37,915 nucleotides of DNA from Eubacteriales bacterium (GTDB lineage: Bacteria > Bacillota > Clostridia > Lachnospirales > Lachnospiraceae). The stretch is from the NCBI GenBank assembly GCA_030524715.1, contig JAUNGB010000012.1:1-37915 (forward strand), given 5' to 3'. The first letter of the stretch is position 1. Each line of letters opens with the position of its first letter. Positions 1 through 8,612 of the stretch are shown here, in pieces. Made by a program: the position numbers and the translations under genes. The notes under the pieces are model-generated. The model did not search any database. It was not told where the DNA came from and was given only the letters and a program-made list of their open reading frames with translations.

Positions 1-656
1 GTTTTTCCACCAAGGGGATAGTGCGCCCAAAATTCAAGTTACAGATTCACACTTCATAGTGAGCTCCTGAGATATCTAATGCAGTATTTCCTGCAGATTC
101 TGATTGTTTGTCCGTGCTCCAAAGCCATTGTTTCAAAGTCATATTTTGCTGTACAGGCACGATAAATATGGCTTTTGATTATGGTAGGAATAAATAAAAT
201 AGTAAAACCTTATAATTGTATAATTTTTATATAATTACACATCATAATATAAAAAATACTATATTTATAAAGGTTGAATTGGAGTAAACAGCGATGACGC
301 TGTAATTCTCATTACTTACACTGTCCGGCAGAATGAAACTGCATTTTGCAGGAAGTAAATTAAATATATTCTATTTTTCTCATAAAATTTTCAAAAAATC
401 AATATAACCTAAAAATTATACTATAAATACTAAAAATCATCTCTGTAAAAGGAAATACAAAGTATTTATAATAAATGTACAAAAATATCAAAAGAAAATG
501 GCGTTTTATTGTTGAAAATCGATATATCAAGGTTGGGCTCACACGTTTACTGGCAACGAGCATGCGGCAAAGCAGAATGAAACTGTCCGATTTATAAGTA
601 TCGAGAGATATGCGTGTCTAGTATTTTGATAGGAAATCAATACAAGGAGGAACACT
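1..656. other. AT-rich intergenic region upstream of the GH2 gene
   Basis: No convincing gene was found here. The only open frame noted is a 31-codon minus-strand stretch at 47-142 with no recognisable product. The middle (about 180-500) is very AT-rich and holds several TATAAT-like words, for example at 467-472, but none has a good -35 partner, so the promoter of the downstream gene cannot be fixed. A 14-bp word is repeated at 328-341 and 572-585. A good ribosome binding site (AAGGAGG) lies just before 657. Confidence 0.6.
328..585 (+). repeat. Short direct repeat pair, 14 bp
   Basis: GCAGAATGAAACTG occurs at 328-341 and again at 572-585. The neighbouring word ACTGTCCG lies just before the first copy (320-327) and overlaps the end of the second (582-589), so the two blocks are reshuffled versions of each other. 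This could be a regulator binding site or debris from a lost mobile element. The function is unknown. Confidence 0.45.
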
Positions 657-2924
657 ATGCGGAATTTAATCAATTTAAATCATGGATGGCAGTTTATCCA
701 GAAGGATGTGGGACTGCCGCAGGCTATGCCCACAGACTGGAAGACAGTAGACCTGCCTCATTGCTGGAATGCGATCGATGGCCATGATGGAAACGGAAGC
801 TATGACCGGGGCAGATATTGGTATACAAAAAGCTTCCTTACACCAAAGCAGCCTCTTGCAGGAGGAAGAGTCTATGTGGAAATACTGGCGGCAGGGCAGC
901 AGGCAACCGTTTATGTGAACGGCAGTGAGGTTGTGTATCACGAGGGCGGCTACTCTACGTTCCGGGCTGATATTACGGATCTGTGTAAGCAGGACGGCGA
1001 AAACCTTTTAGTCATTGCCTGCAGCAACGAAGAGAAGAGCAGTGTATATCCTCAGTCCGCAGATTTTACTTTCTACGGCGGTTTATACCGTGGAGTGAAT
1101 CTGATCAGTGTTCCGGATACGCATTTTGACCTGGACTATTACGGGGGGCCGGGACTTCAGGTAACTCCGAAGCCCTGTGACTGCGGCGGAGCAGTTTTTG
1201 AAATGGTTTCCTGGGTGGTAAATCCTGATGAAAACTTTACGGTTATGTATTCTGTGAAGGATGCCGAAGGGAAAGAGGTTGCTTATGCAGTACGTCCGGC
1301 AGACGACACAAAGGTTACTGTTTACGTTCCGGATGCAAAGAAGTGGGAAATTGACAGCCCGTATCTGTATACGGTCACAGCGACCTTACAGCGCCGTAAT
1401 GAGGCCTATGATCAGGTATCTGCCCGCGCAGGCGTAAGAAGCTTCTCCTGCGACCCGGATAAGGGATTTATCATCAATGGAGTGGAAACTCCCCTTCGCG
1501 GAGTCAGCCGCCATCAGGATATGCTTTATAAAGGAAATGCCCTTACAAGGGAAGATCACTATGAGGACGCCAGAATTATTAAAGAGCTTGGGGCCAATAC
1601 CATCCGTCTGGCACATTACCAGCATTCCCAGGATTTTTATGACGCCTGTGATGAGATGGGATTTATCGTATGGGCGGAGATTCCGTTTATTAGTGTTTTC
1701 AAGCAGGATCCAGCTGCCCATGAGAACTGTATCAGTCAGATGAAGGAACTGATTATTCAGAATTACAATCATCCGTCTATCTGCTTCTGGGGAATCTCAA
1801 ATGAGATCCTCATCGGAGGAATTTCTGATAAGCTGGTAGAAAACCATAAAGAATTGAACGCGCTCTGCAAGGAGCTTGACCCCACAAGGCTTACGACCAT
1901 TGCTCATGTGTCCATGACGCCTGTAGAAAGCCCCATGCATAAAATCACGGATGTAGAAAGTTATAACCATTATTTCGGATGGTACGGCGGAAAAATGGAA
2001 GATAACGGCCCATGGTTTGATGATTTCCATAAGGTACATCCTGACATTTGTGTGGGTGTTTCCGAGTATGGCTGTGAAGGAATTATTACCTATCACGGAC
2101 CGAACCCGGCATGCAAGGATTACAGTGAAGAATATCAGGCATTGTACCACGAGCATATGGCAAAGGTATTGGACGAGCGTCCGTATCTGTGGTCAAGCCA
2201 TGTATGGAATATGTTTGATTTCGGCTGTGCGGCCCGTGATGAGGGCGGTGTTGCCGGAAGAAATAATAAGGGTCTTATGACTATGGACCGCAAGACAAAG
2301 AAGGACAGCTACTATGTATATCAGGCATACTGGAGCAAAAAGCCTATGATCCATCTTTGCGGAAAACGCTATGCCCAGCGCGCCGGAGAGACCACGGAAA
2401 TCCGCGTTTATTCCAATCAGCCTTCTGTAGCTTTGTATCTTAACGGGGAACTTGTGGAAGAAAAGTCCGGGGACAAGGTATTTGTATTTACTGTTACTTT
2501 GAAAGATGGTTTCAATATGATCGTGGCTGCCGCAGGAGAATTGAAGGACAGCATAACCCTGGAAAAGGTGGAAAAAGAGCCGTCCATTTATGTGCTTCCG
2601 GAAGTGAATGAGAGGGCGGAAGGTGTGGCAAACTGGTTTAAGCTTGCCGGAGACCTTGATCTGAAGGCTCCTATGGAGTTCCCGGAAGGAAAGTACAGTG
2701 TGAAGGATACCATGGAGGAACTGGCAAATTCTCCGGAAGCATTGGGGATTGCAACCGAGGCGTTCAAGCTTACCATGAATATGAAAGTCGCTCCGGGTGA
2801 AGGAATGTGGGATATGATGAAGAGCATGAAGCTTGAAGACGCCATTAAGATGGCTGGCTCCATGGCCCCGGAAGGATTTATGGAAAGTGTTAACGGAAAA
2901 CTGATCAAAATAGATAAAGCATGA
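657..2924 (+). CDS. Glycoside hydrolase family 2 (beta-glucuronidase or beta-galactosidase)
   Basis: This 755-residue enzyme would remove a terminal beta-linked glucuronic acid or galactose. The N-terminal sugar-binding and Ig-like domains (about 1-270) are followed by a TIM barrel. The acid/base Glu is E383 in GISNEI and the nucleophile is E470 in VSEYG. The motif NHYFGWY lies just before it. An N-x-K triplet (N536, K538) lies 66-68 residues after the nucleophile, near the spacing seen in E. coli beta-glucuronidase (E504, N566, K568), but some beta-galactosidases carry a similar N-x-K. The adjacent GPH symporter and the uxuAB genes favour glucuronidase. No signal peptide is visible, so it should be cytoplasmic. 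The last 110-120 residues form an extra helical, Met-rich tail not needed for the GH2 fold. The start is set by AAGGAGG seven bases upstream. Confidence 0.8.
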   Translation: MRNLINLNHGWQFIQKDVGLPQAMPTDWKTVDLPHCWNAIDGHDGNGSYDRGRYWYTKSFLTPKQPLAGGRVYVEILAAGQQATVYVNGSEVVYHEGGYSTFRADITDLCKQDGENLLVIACSNEEKSSVYPQSADFTFYGGLYRGVNLISVPDTHFDLDYYGGPGLQVTPKPCDCGGAVFEMVSWVVNPDENFTVMYSVKDAEGKEVAYAVRPADDTKVTVYVPDAKKWEIDSPYLYTVTATLQRRNEAYDQVSARAGVRSFSCDPDKGFIINGVETPLRGVSRHQDMLYKGNALTREDHYEDARIIKELGANTIRLAHYQHSQDFYDACDEMGFIVWAEIPFISVFKQDPAAHENCISQMKELIIQNYNHPSICFWGISNEILIGGISDKLVENHKELNALCKELDPTRLTTIAHVSMTPVESPMHKITDVESYNHYFGWYGGKMEDNGPWFDDFHKVHPDICVGVSEYGCEGIITYHGPNPACKDYSEEYQALYHEHMAKVLDERPYLWSSHVWNMFDFGCAARDEGGVAGRNNKGLMTMDRKTKKDSYYVYQAYWSKKPMIHLCGKRYAQRAGETTEIRVYSNQPSVALYLNGELVEEKSGDKVFVFTVTLKDGFNMIVAAAGELKDSITLEKVEKEPSIYVLPEVNERAEGVANWFKLAGDLDLKAPMEFPEGKYSVKDTMEELANSPEALGIATEAFKLTMNMKVAPGEGMWDMMKSMKLEDAIKMAGSMAPEGFMESVNGKLIKIDKA

Positions 2925-2931
2925 TATGTAA

Positions 2932-2980
2932 GGATACACGGCCTGTAATTTTTGGGTAACCGGAATTACAGGGAGTATCC
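2932..2980 (+). other. Intercistronic nested hairpin
   Basis: An outer stem GGATAC/GTATCC encloses an inner perfect stem CCTGTAATT/AATTACAGG. It fills the gap between the GH2 gene and the symporter and ends just before the next ribosome binding site. No T-run follows, so it is more likely an RNA-processing or stability element than a terminator. Confidence 0.5.
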
Positions 2981-2996
2981 GAAAAGGAGAGAGAGT

Positions 2997-4382
2997 ATGG
3001 CAAAACAAAATACTTCCGTTCAGCCTTTTGGCATGAAGGATAAAGTTGGATATATGTTCGGTGATTTCGGTAACGATTTTACCTTCATTTTATCCTCTAT
3101 GTTTATGATGAAATTTTATACGGACGTTATGGGCATCTCAGCGGGCGTAGTGGGCATACTGATGATGGCGGCACGTTTTGTAGACGCAGTGACGGACGTT
3201 ACTATGGGACAGATCGTAGACCGTTCCAAGCCTACCAAGGACGGGAAGTTCCGGCCCTGGCTCAAGCGTATGTGCGGACCGGTGGCGATCGCTTCGTTTC
3301 TGATCTATCAGTCAGCCTTTGCAAATATGGCATACGGCTTTAAGGTAGTATGGATGGTTGTTACTTATCTTTTGTGGGGATCTATTTTTTATACATCCAT
3401 TAATATTCCATATGGTTCCATGGCGTCAGCTATTTCCTCGGATCCCAAGGACCGTGCGGAGCTGTCTACCTGGAGAACCATTGGAGCAACACTTGCCGGT
3501 ATGGTCATCGGCGTTGGCACACCGATGGTGGCTTATGTGACAGTAGAGGGAAATACGGTTTTGTCCGGATCCCGTATGACGATCATTGCAGGAGTCTTTT
3601 CCGTATGCGCGATCATCTGTTATCTGCTCTGCTATAACCTGGTCCGTGAGCGTGTTCCGGTTGCAGCAAACAATCAGAAGCTGGATGTTGGAAAAATGTT
3701 AAAGAGCCTTGTTACAAACCGCGCTCTCCTTGGAATCATCGCGGCTGCGATCCTTCTTCTTCTGGCACAGCTTGGTATGTCGGGAATGTCCGGCTACGTA
3801 TACCCGAATTATTATGGCTCAGGTTCAGCGCAGTCATTATCTTCGTTGACCAGTAATGTTGTTATTTTAGTTGTATGCGCTCCTTTTGCAGCAAAGCTTG
3901 CGGCTAAATTCGGCAAGAAAGAACTTTCGGCTGTTTCCTGCCTTCTGTCCGCAGTAATATATACCATCTGTCTTATTATAAAGCCTGCGAATGTCAACGT
4001 ATATATTGTATTCTACACGGTTGCATACATCGGAACAGGATTCTTTAATACGGTTATCTGGGCAATGATCACAGACGTTATTGATGATTCTGAGGTAAAG
4101 AACGGTATCCGTGAGGATGGTACGATTTATGCGGTATATTCCTTTGCGCGTAAGGTAGGGCAGGCTCTTTCTTCCGGTATGGTGGGCGGGCTGCTCAGCC
4201 TGATCGGCTATACTCAGGCGACGGCGTTTGATCCTGCTGTTACGGAAGGGATTTTCAAAATGTCCTGTATTATTCCGATCATCGGATTTGCCGCTGTTGC
4301 ACTTGCCCTGATATTCATTTATCCTCTGAATAAAAAGCGCGTGGAAGAAAATACCGCGGAGCTTGCACGCAGACGCGGGTAA
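2997..4382 (+). CDS. GPH-family sugar/glucuronide:cation symporter
   Basis: This 461-residue, about 12-TM membrane protein of the glycoside-pentoside-hexuronide:cation symporter family would import a glycoside with a proton or sodium ion. The family signature is visible near residues 55-85, with DAVTD...MGQIVDRS followed by GKFRPWL. The length is close to that of E. coli UidB/GusB and MelB. The next gene upstream is the GH2 enzyme, so the likely cargo is that enzyme's substrate. The start at 2997 was chosen because AAAAGGAGAGAG precedes it; an earlier in-frame ATG at 2952 falls within the hairpin and lacks a ribosome binding site. The exact substrate cannot be read from sequence. Confidence 0.85.
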   Translation: MAKQNTSVQPFGMKDKVGYMFGDFGNDFTFILSSMFMMKFYTDVMGISAGVVGILMMAARFVDAVTDVTMGQIVDRSKPTKDGKFRPWLKRMCGPVAIASFLIYQSAFANMAYGFKVVWMVVTYLLWGSIFYTSINIPYGSMASAISSDPKDRAELSTWRTIGATLAGMVIGVGTPMVAYVTVEGNTVLSGSRMTIIAGVFSVCAIICYLLCYNLVRERVPVAANNQKLDVGKMLKSLVTNRALLGIIAAAILLLLAQLGMSGMSGYVYPNYYGSGSAQSLSSLTSNVVILVVCAPFAAKLAAKFGKKELSAVSCLLSAVIYTICLIIKPANVNVYIVFYTVAYIGTGFFNTVIWAMITDVIDDSEVKNGIREDGTIYAVYSFARKVGQALSSGMVGGLLSLIGYTQATAFDPAVTEGIFKMSCIIPIIGFAAVALALIFIYPLNKKRVEENTAELARRRG

Positions 4383-4459
4383 GAATAGCGGATAAGAATA
4401 ATTGTTACTGTTTACGTTATTGTTCACACCTATGGTGTAAAAAGTAACGAATAAATTTT

Positions 4460-4487
4460 TTTAAATATCACATACTTGTGCTATAAT
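4460..4487 (+). promoter_or_regulatory. Candidate promoter with extended -10
   Basis: TATAAT at 4482-4487 is preceded by TGTGC, giving an extended -10, with a weak TTTAAA -35 at 4460-4465 and 16-bp spacing. It would start a short leader that runs into the hairpin at 4507-4568 upstream of the HAD phosphatase gene. Confidence 0.4.
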
Positions 4488-4506
4488 TATCTTGCAGAAG
4501 GAAAGT

Positions 4507-4568
4507 CCGGCGGGGCCGGTCTGGGCTGATTTTTGTCAGCATTTCAGGCCCGCTTCGCCGGCTTTTTA
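4507..4568 (+). terminator. GC-rich hairpin with T-run (terminator or attenuator)
   Basis: The outer stem is CCGGCG/CGCCGG, the inner stem is GCTGA/TCAGC, and there is an imperfect middle part. CTTTTTATT follows directly. It lies about 125 bp after the symporter gene and just after a candidate promoter, so it either ends the symporter transcript or attenuates the next one. Confidence 0.55.
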
Positions 4569-4591
4569 TTCCCGTGAAAAAAGGAGTATAG

Positions 4592-4660
4592 AAATCAGTC
4601 GATTACCCAGGACATAAAGGTCATGGGCTTGCAACTGCCCGGTCGTAGTAAAAACGAAAG
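4592..4660 (+). mobile_element. IS200/IS605-end-like relic
   Basis: An imperfect hairpin CCCAGGAC/GTCATGGG at 4606-4627 is followed by a GCTTGCAACTGCCCGG-like segment. This resembles, from memory, the subterminal hairpin ends of IS200/IS605 (tnpB-type) elements in Clostridia. No transposase or tnpB reading frame remains beside it. The ribosome binding site of the following gene lies at its right edge. The identification rests on motif resemblance only. Confidence 0.35.
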
Positions 4661-4670
4661 GATTTAGTTT

Positions 4671-5507
4671 ATGAAGCTATCAGAATATAAAAAGAAAAAG
4701 GATTTTCTTGTATGTGTGGACAGCGACGGCTGTGCCATGGATACCATGGACATTAAGCATATCCGCTGCTTCGGCCCCTGCATGGTGAAGGAGTGGGGAT
4801 TAGAGCAGTGGCAGGATGAAATCCTGAAAAGGTGGAATGAGATCAATCTGTACACAATGACAAGGGGAATCAACCGTTTTAAAGGATTGTCCATAGCTTT
4901 ACAGGAAATCCATACAAAATATACGGAAATAGAAGATCTGGATTCTCTGGTGCAGTGGGTGGATAACAGCGCTGAGCTGTCCAACGACGCCATACAGAGA
5001 GAAATTGAGGTCAGGGACAGCCAGTGCCTGAGAAAGGCTCTTTCCTGGAGTAAAGCAGTAAACGCTTCTATCAATCAGCTTCCCGACGAGGTGAAGCTTC
5101 CGTTTGAAGGAGTAAAAGAGGCTTTGGCGTATGCGCAGGAGTCTGCCGATGTGGCCATCGTATCCAGCGCCAATCCCGACGCTGTTCTGGAAGAGTGGGA
5201 ACGCTACGGGCTTTTGGAGCATACGGATATTGTACTTGCCCAGGATGCGGGAAGCAAAGCTTTTTGCATCGGCGAATTATTGAAGGCAGGCTATAGCAGA
5301 GAGCATGTGCTGATGTGCGGGGACGCTCCGGGAGATCTGGACGCCGCACGGAAGAACGGGGTCTTTTATTATCCCATCTTGGTACGCAGGGAAAAGGAGT
5401 CCTGGAAGGAATTCCGGGAGGAAGCGGTTTCCCGTCTGACAGGGGAAAGCTATGGAGGCGAATACCAGCAGAAAAAGATCGACGAGTTTCTAGAAAATTT
5501 AAAATAA
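4671..5507 (+). CDS. HAD-superfamily phosphatase
   Basis: This 278-residue HAD hydrolase should dephosphorylate a small metabolite. Motif I is DSDGCAMDT near residues 18-26 (nucleophile Asp plus the +2 Asp, here D-S-D). Motif II is a Ser in IVSSANP near residue 165. Motif III/IV is MCGDAPGDLDAA near residue 216, with the acidic pair that binds magnesium. No membrane segment or signal is present. It lies between the symporter and the GH3 gene in the glycan cluster, so a sugar phosphate is a reasonable guess, but the substrate is not encoded in any motif I can read. The ribosome binding site (AAAGGA) is about 9 bases upstream and modest. Confidence 0.75.
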   Translation: MKLSEYKKKKDFLVCVDSDGCAMDTMDIKHIRCFGPCMVKEWGLEQWQDEILKRWNEINLYTMTRGINRFKGLSIALQEIHTKYTEIEDLDSLVQWVDNSAELSNDAIQREIEVRDSQCLRKALSWSKAVNASINQLPDEVKLPFEGVKEALAYAQESADVAIVSSANPDAVLEEWERYGLLEHTDIVLAQDAGSKAFCIGELLKAGYSREHVLMCGDAPGDLDAARKNGVFYYPILVRREKESWKEFREEAVSRLTGESYGGEYQQKKIDEFLENLK

Positions 5508-5557
5508 TAGAAAAGAAGACAAAAAGGAAAAATAAATAAAGAAAAGGAGATTGAAGT

Positions 5558-7333
5558 ATGGTAGATATGAAGGCAAATCCATTTTATCTGTCTGACGAGG
5601 ACTGTAAATGGGTAGAGGACACAATTGCAGGAATGACGCTTGATGAAAAAATCGGCCAGTTATTTTTTAACATGGGCTCCAGCCGTGATGAGGAATATCT
5701 GAAAATGACTGTAAACAAATATCATATCGGCGGAATCCGTTATAATCCGGCTAACGCAGACGAGGTCCATGAGCAGAACCGGATCCTCCAGGAAAACAGC
5801 AAAATCCCGCTGATCATTGCCTGCAACACGGAGAACGGCGGAGACGGCGCCTGTGTGGACGGAACGACTATCGGAAGTCAGACGAAGATCGGAGCAACAA
5901 GGAATCCGGAGTATGCTTATAATCTTGGATATATGTCTAACAAAGAGGCGGCTGCCATCGGCTGCAACCTGTCTTTTGCTCCGGTAAGCGATATTCTGTA
6001 TAACTGGGAAAATCCGGTCATTGGTCTTAGAACCTACGGAAACGACGTGGACAGAGTTATGGAAATGACAAAGGCTTATATGGACGGCGCACACGCAAAT
6101 CCCGGCTTCTGCTGCGCTGCCAAGCATTTCCCCGGCGACGGACTGGATTTCCGCGATCAGCACGTTGCAAACAGCGTAAACGATTTCAGCTGTGAAGAGT
6201 GGGACGCTACCTTTGGAAAGGTTTATAAGAACCTGATCGACAACGGACTGGAAGCGATCATGGCAGGACATATTATGCAGCCTGCTTACACACGTTATTT
6301 TAACCCGGAAATCGAAGATGACGACATTATGCCTGCAACCTTATCACCGGAGCTGATCAACGGCCTTCTGAGGACAAAATTGGGCTTTAACGGCATGGTT
6401 CTGACCGACGCCTCCCATATGGTAGGCCTGACCTGCCGTATGAAACGATGCGACCTGATGCCGGCGGCTATTGCGGCAGGCGTGGATATGTTCCTGTTCT
6501 TCAACGATATGGAGGAAGATTTCGAGAGTATGAAACAGGGATATCTGGACGGCAGGATCACGGAAGAGCGTTTAAGCGACGCCCTTCACCGTATTCTGGC
6601 TTTGAAGGCTCATATGGGACTTCATAAAAAGTCTGCCAAAGAGCTTGTACCGCCGCACAGCCAGGTACATGAGATCGTGGGCTGCAAAGAGCACAAGGCT
6701 ATGCAGAAGGAGATTTCCGAAAAAGCCATTACCCTTGTGAAATATAAGGATAAAGAGGTTCTGCCCATGATCCCGGAGCGTTACAAACGGATCATGATCG
6801 TTTATGTAAAGGGCTTGGAAGCGCCGGGAATCGGTTCTTTAATGTCCAAGAATAAGGTATCCCCTGCAGAGTCTCTCAGAGATAAGCTTATAGCGAAAGG
6901 GTTCGACGCATTTGTTTATGAGAGCCCGGTACAGAAGCTGCTCAAACAGGCAGAAGCAGGAGGAAAGCCGGATCTCAATGTGTATTTTGCGGGAAAAACC
7001 CCCATCAAGGATTTTGTGGAGGGGCAGGATCTGATTATTACTCTTGTGGATATCGCAGGCGGGTTCCAGCCGGTGGCACGTCCGGCGTTTGGCATGACAA
7101 AGGGAGGCGGAGAGATTCCGTGGTATGTACATGAGCTTCCGGTTATTGTTATCGGCACGAAGCAGCCGTTTGTACTGGCGGATATCCCGCAGGCGCGTAC
7201 CTATATCAACACCTATGACGTTCTGGATTCTACCTTTGACGCGCTGGTGGAGAAGCTGATGACAGGCCCGGACGCTTTTGAAGGGCAGGATCCTGTGGAC
7301 TCCTTCTGCGGCGTATGGGATACAAGGCTTTAA
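5558..7333 (+). CDS. Glycoside hydrolase family 3, beta-N-acetylhexosaminidase-like
   Basis: This 591-residue GH3 enzyme has a NagZ-like N-terminal barrel (about 1-350) and a C-terminal alpha/beta domain (about 370-591). It carries NTENGG near residue 90 and the NagZ-type KHFPGDG followed by DQH near 190-201, which supplies the acid/base His/Asp pair in this subgroup. The nucleophile Asp is in VLTDASH. Such enzymes release terminal beta-GlcNAc or related sugars. No signal peptide is seen, so it would act on imported oligosaccharides. Neighbouring GH2 and uxuAB genes suggest cleavage of glycans with alternating amino sugar and uronate. The start is set by AAAGGAG eight bases upstream. A beta-glucosidase role is less likely because of the KHFPGDG...DQH motif. 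Confidence 0.75.
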   Translation: MVDMKANPFYLSDEDCKWVEDTIAGMTLDEKIGQLFFNMGSSRDEEYLKMTVNKYHIGGIRYNPANADEVHEQNRILQENSKIPLIIACNTENGGDGACVDGTTIGSQTKIGATRNPEYAYNLGYMSNKEAAAIGCNLSFAPVSDILYNWENPVIGLRTYGNDVDRVMEMTKAYMDGAHANPGFCCAAKHFPGDGLDFRDQHVANSVNDFSCEEWDATFGKVYKNLIDNGLEAIMAGHIMQPAYTRYFNPEIEDDDIMPATLSPELINGLLRTKLGFNGMVLTDASHMVGLTCRMKRCDLMPAAIAAGVDMFLFFNDMEEDFESMKQGYLDGRITEERLSDALHRILALKAHMGLHKKSAKELVPPHSQVHEIVGCKEHKAMQKEISEKAITLVKYKDKEVLPMIPERYKRIMIVYVKGLEAPGIGSLMSKNKVSPAESLRDKLIAKGFDAFVYESPVQKLLKQAEAGGKPDLNVYFAGKTPIKDFVEGQDLIITLVDIAGGFQPVARPAFGMTKGGGEIPWYVHELPVIVIGTKQPFVLADIPQARTYINTYDVLDSTFDALVEKLMTGPDAFEGQDPVDSFCGVWDTRL

Positions 7334-7347
7334 AGAACAGAAGAAAT

Positions 7348-7369
7348 CCGCGCAGCTTTAGCTGCGTGG
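7348..7369 (+). other. Hairpin after the GH3 gene
   Basis: CCGCGCAGC, a TTTA loop and GCTGCGTGG form a 9-bp stem with one G-T pair, 14 bases after the stop codon. There is no T-run after it. It may be a weak terminator or a 3' end stabiliser. Confidence 0.4.
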
Positions 7370-7450
7370 TTCAGGAAATAATATGCCAAAACCGCAAGTT
7401 TTGCAATGTATAAAGCAATTAATCGGCTATGATTTTTGCCCGTTTTATTT

Positions 7451-7467
7451 TATAATAGATGTATACA
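7451..7467 (+). promoter_or_regulatory. Candidate uxuAB promoter -10 with TGTATACA palindrome
   Basis: TATAAT at 7451-7456 is followed at once by the palindrome TGTATACA (7460-7467), where transcription would start. GntR-family regulators of uronate genes often bind palindromes with a GTATAC core, so this may be an operator. The -35 box is weak. A five-codon frame with an ATG near 7530 overlaps the leader and looks incidental. Confidence 0.3.
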
Positions 7468-7538
7468 AAAACGTGAGGCAAAAAAACATGTAAACTGAAA
7501 AACATGTAAAGTAAAAAAGAAAGGATGGATATGGAATT

Positions 7539-8612
7539 ATGGAAATGACACTCAGATGGTACGGCTCGAAGTTTGACACGGTTACATTAAAACAGATCCG
7601 CCAGATCCCGGGCGTAACAGGAGTTATCACAACTCTGTATGACACACAGCCGGGGGAGGTATGGAGCAGAGAGAGAATCCGCGCTATGAAGGAAGAGGTT
7701 GAGGCAGCAGGACTGAACCTGTCCGGTATTGAGAGCGTAAATATTCATGATGATATCAAGACCGGCAGAGGAAACAGAGACCAGTATATTGCCAACTATA
7801 TTGAGACACTGGAGAATCTGGGACAGGAAGACATCCATCTTGTATGCTACAATTTCATGCCGGTATTTGACTGGACAAGAACAGAACTTGCGCGTGTAAG
7901 ACCTGACGGTTCCACCGTACTTGCCTATACTCAGGAAGCAGTGGACGCCCTTGATCCGGAAAAGATGTTTGACTCTATCGCAGGGGATATGAACGGCACC
8001 GTTATGCCGGGATGGGAGCCGGAGCGTATGGCAAAGGTAAAAGAACTGTTTGCCATGTACAAAGATGTGGATGATGAGAAATTATTTGAAAACCTGAAAT
8101 ACTTCCTTGAGAAAATCATGCCGGTCTGCAACAAGTATGACATTAAGATGGCAATTCATCCGGACGATCCGGCATGGAGCGTATTCGGACTTCCAAGGAT
8201 CATCACCAACAAAGAAAACATCCTGAGAATGATGAAGATGGTTGACGATCCTCATAACGGCGTAACCTTCTGTTCCGGTTCCTATGGGACAAACCTGAAC
8301 AATGATCTGCCGGATATGATCCGTTCTTTAAAGGGCAGGATTCATTTTGCCCATGTGCGTAACCTGAAATTCATCACGCCTACGAATTTTGAGGAAGCCG
8401 CACATCTGTCTTCTGACGGAACCTTTGATATGTACGAGATCATGAAGGCTCTTTATGATATCGGATTTGACGGCCCTATCCGCCCGGATCACGGACGAAT
8501 GATCTGGGACGAGGTAGCAATGCCCGGTTACGGCCTGTATGACAGAGCTTTAGGGGCAACGTATCTGAACGGCTTATGGGAAGCGATTGAGAAAGGAGCA
8601 ACACGCAAATGA
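7539..8612 (+). CDS. uxuA: Mannonate dehydratase
   Basis: This 357-residue enzyme (EC 4.2.1.8) dehydrates D-mannonate to 2-keto-3-deoxy-D-gluconate in the cytoplasmic glucuronate pathway. The start MEMTLRWYG matches the family's usual N terminus. The TIM-barrel segments are in order: VCYNFMPVFDWTRT near residue 108, AIHPDDP near 205, FCSGSYGT near 248, HFAHVRN near 270 and RPDHGR near 310. The His and Cys of these motifs fit the metal-binding site of UxuA. The next gene, uxuB, starts inside this stop codon (ATGA overlap), so the two are translationally coupled. The ribosome binding site AAAGGATGG is slightly far from the start. Confidence 0.93.
   Translation: MEMTLRWYGSKFDTVTLKQIRQIPGVTGVITTLYDTQPGEVWSRERIRAMKEEVEAAGLNLSGIESVNIHDDIKTGRGNRDQYIANYIETLENLGQEDIHLVCYNFMPVFDWTRTELARVRPDGSTVLAYTQEAVDALDPEKMFDSIAGDMNGTVMPGWEPERMAKVKELFAMYKDVDDEKLFENLKYFLEKIMPVCNKYDIKMAIHPDDPAWSVFGLPRIITNKENILRMMKMVDDPHNGVTFCSGSYGTNLNNDLPDMIRSLKGRIHFAHVRNLKFITPTNFEEAAHLSSDGTFDMYEIMKALYDIGFDGPIRPDHGRMIWDEVAMPGYGLYDRALGATYLNGLWEAIEKGATRK

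Noticed and set aside
47-142. 31-codon minus-strand frame near the left edge
   Set aside because: It is too short and has no recognised product; it could be an edge fragment but there is nothing to support it.
2193-3008. 271-codon minus-strand open frame over the end of the GH2 gene
   Set aside because: It is antisense to a GH2 gene with intact motifs and shows no recognisable domain.
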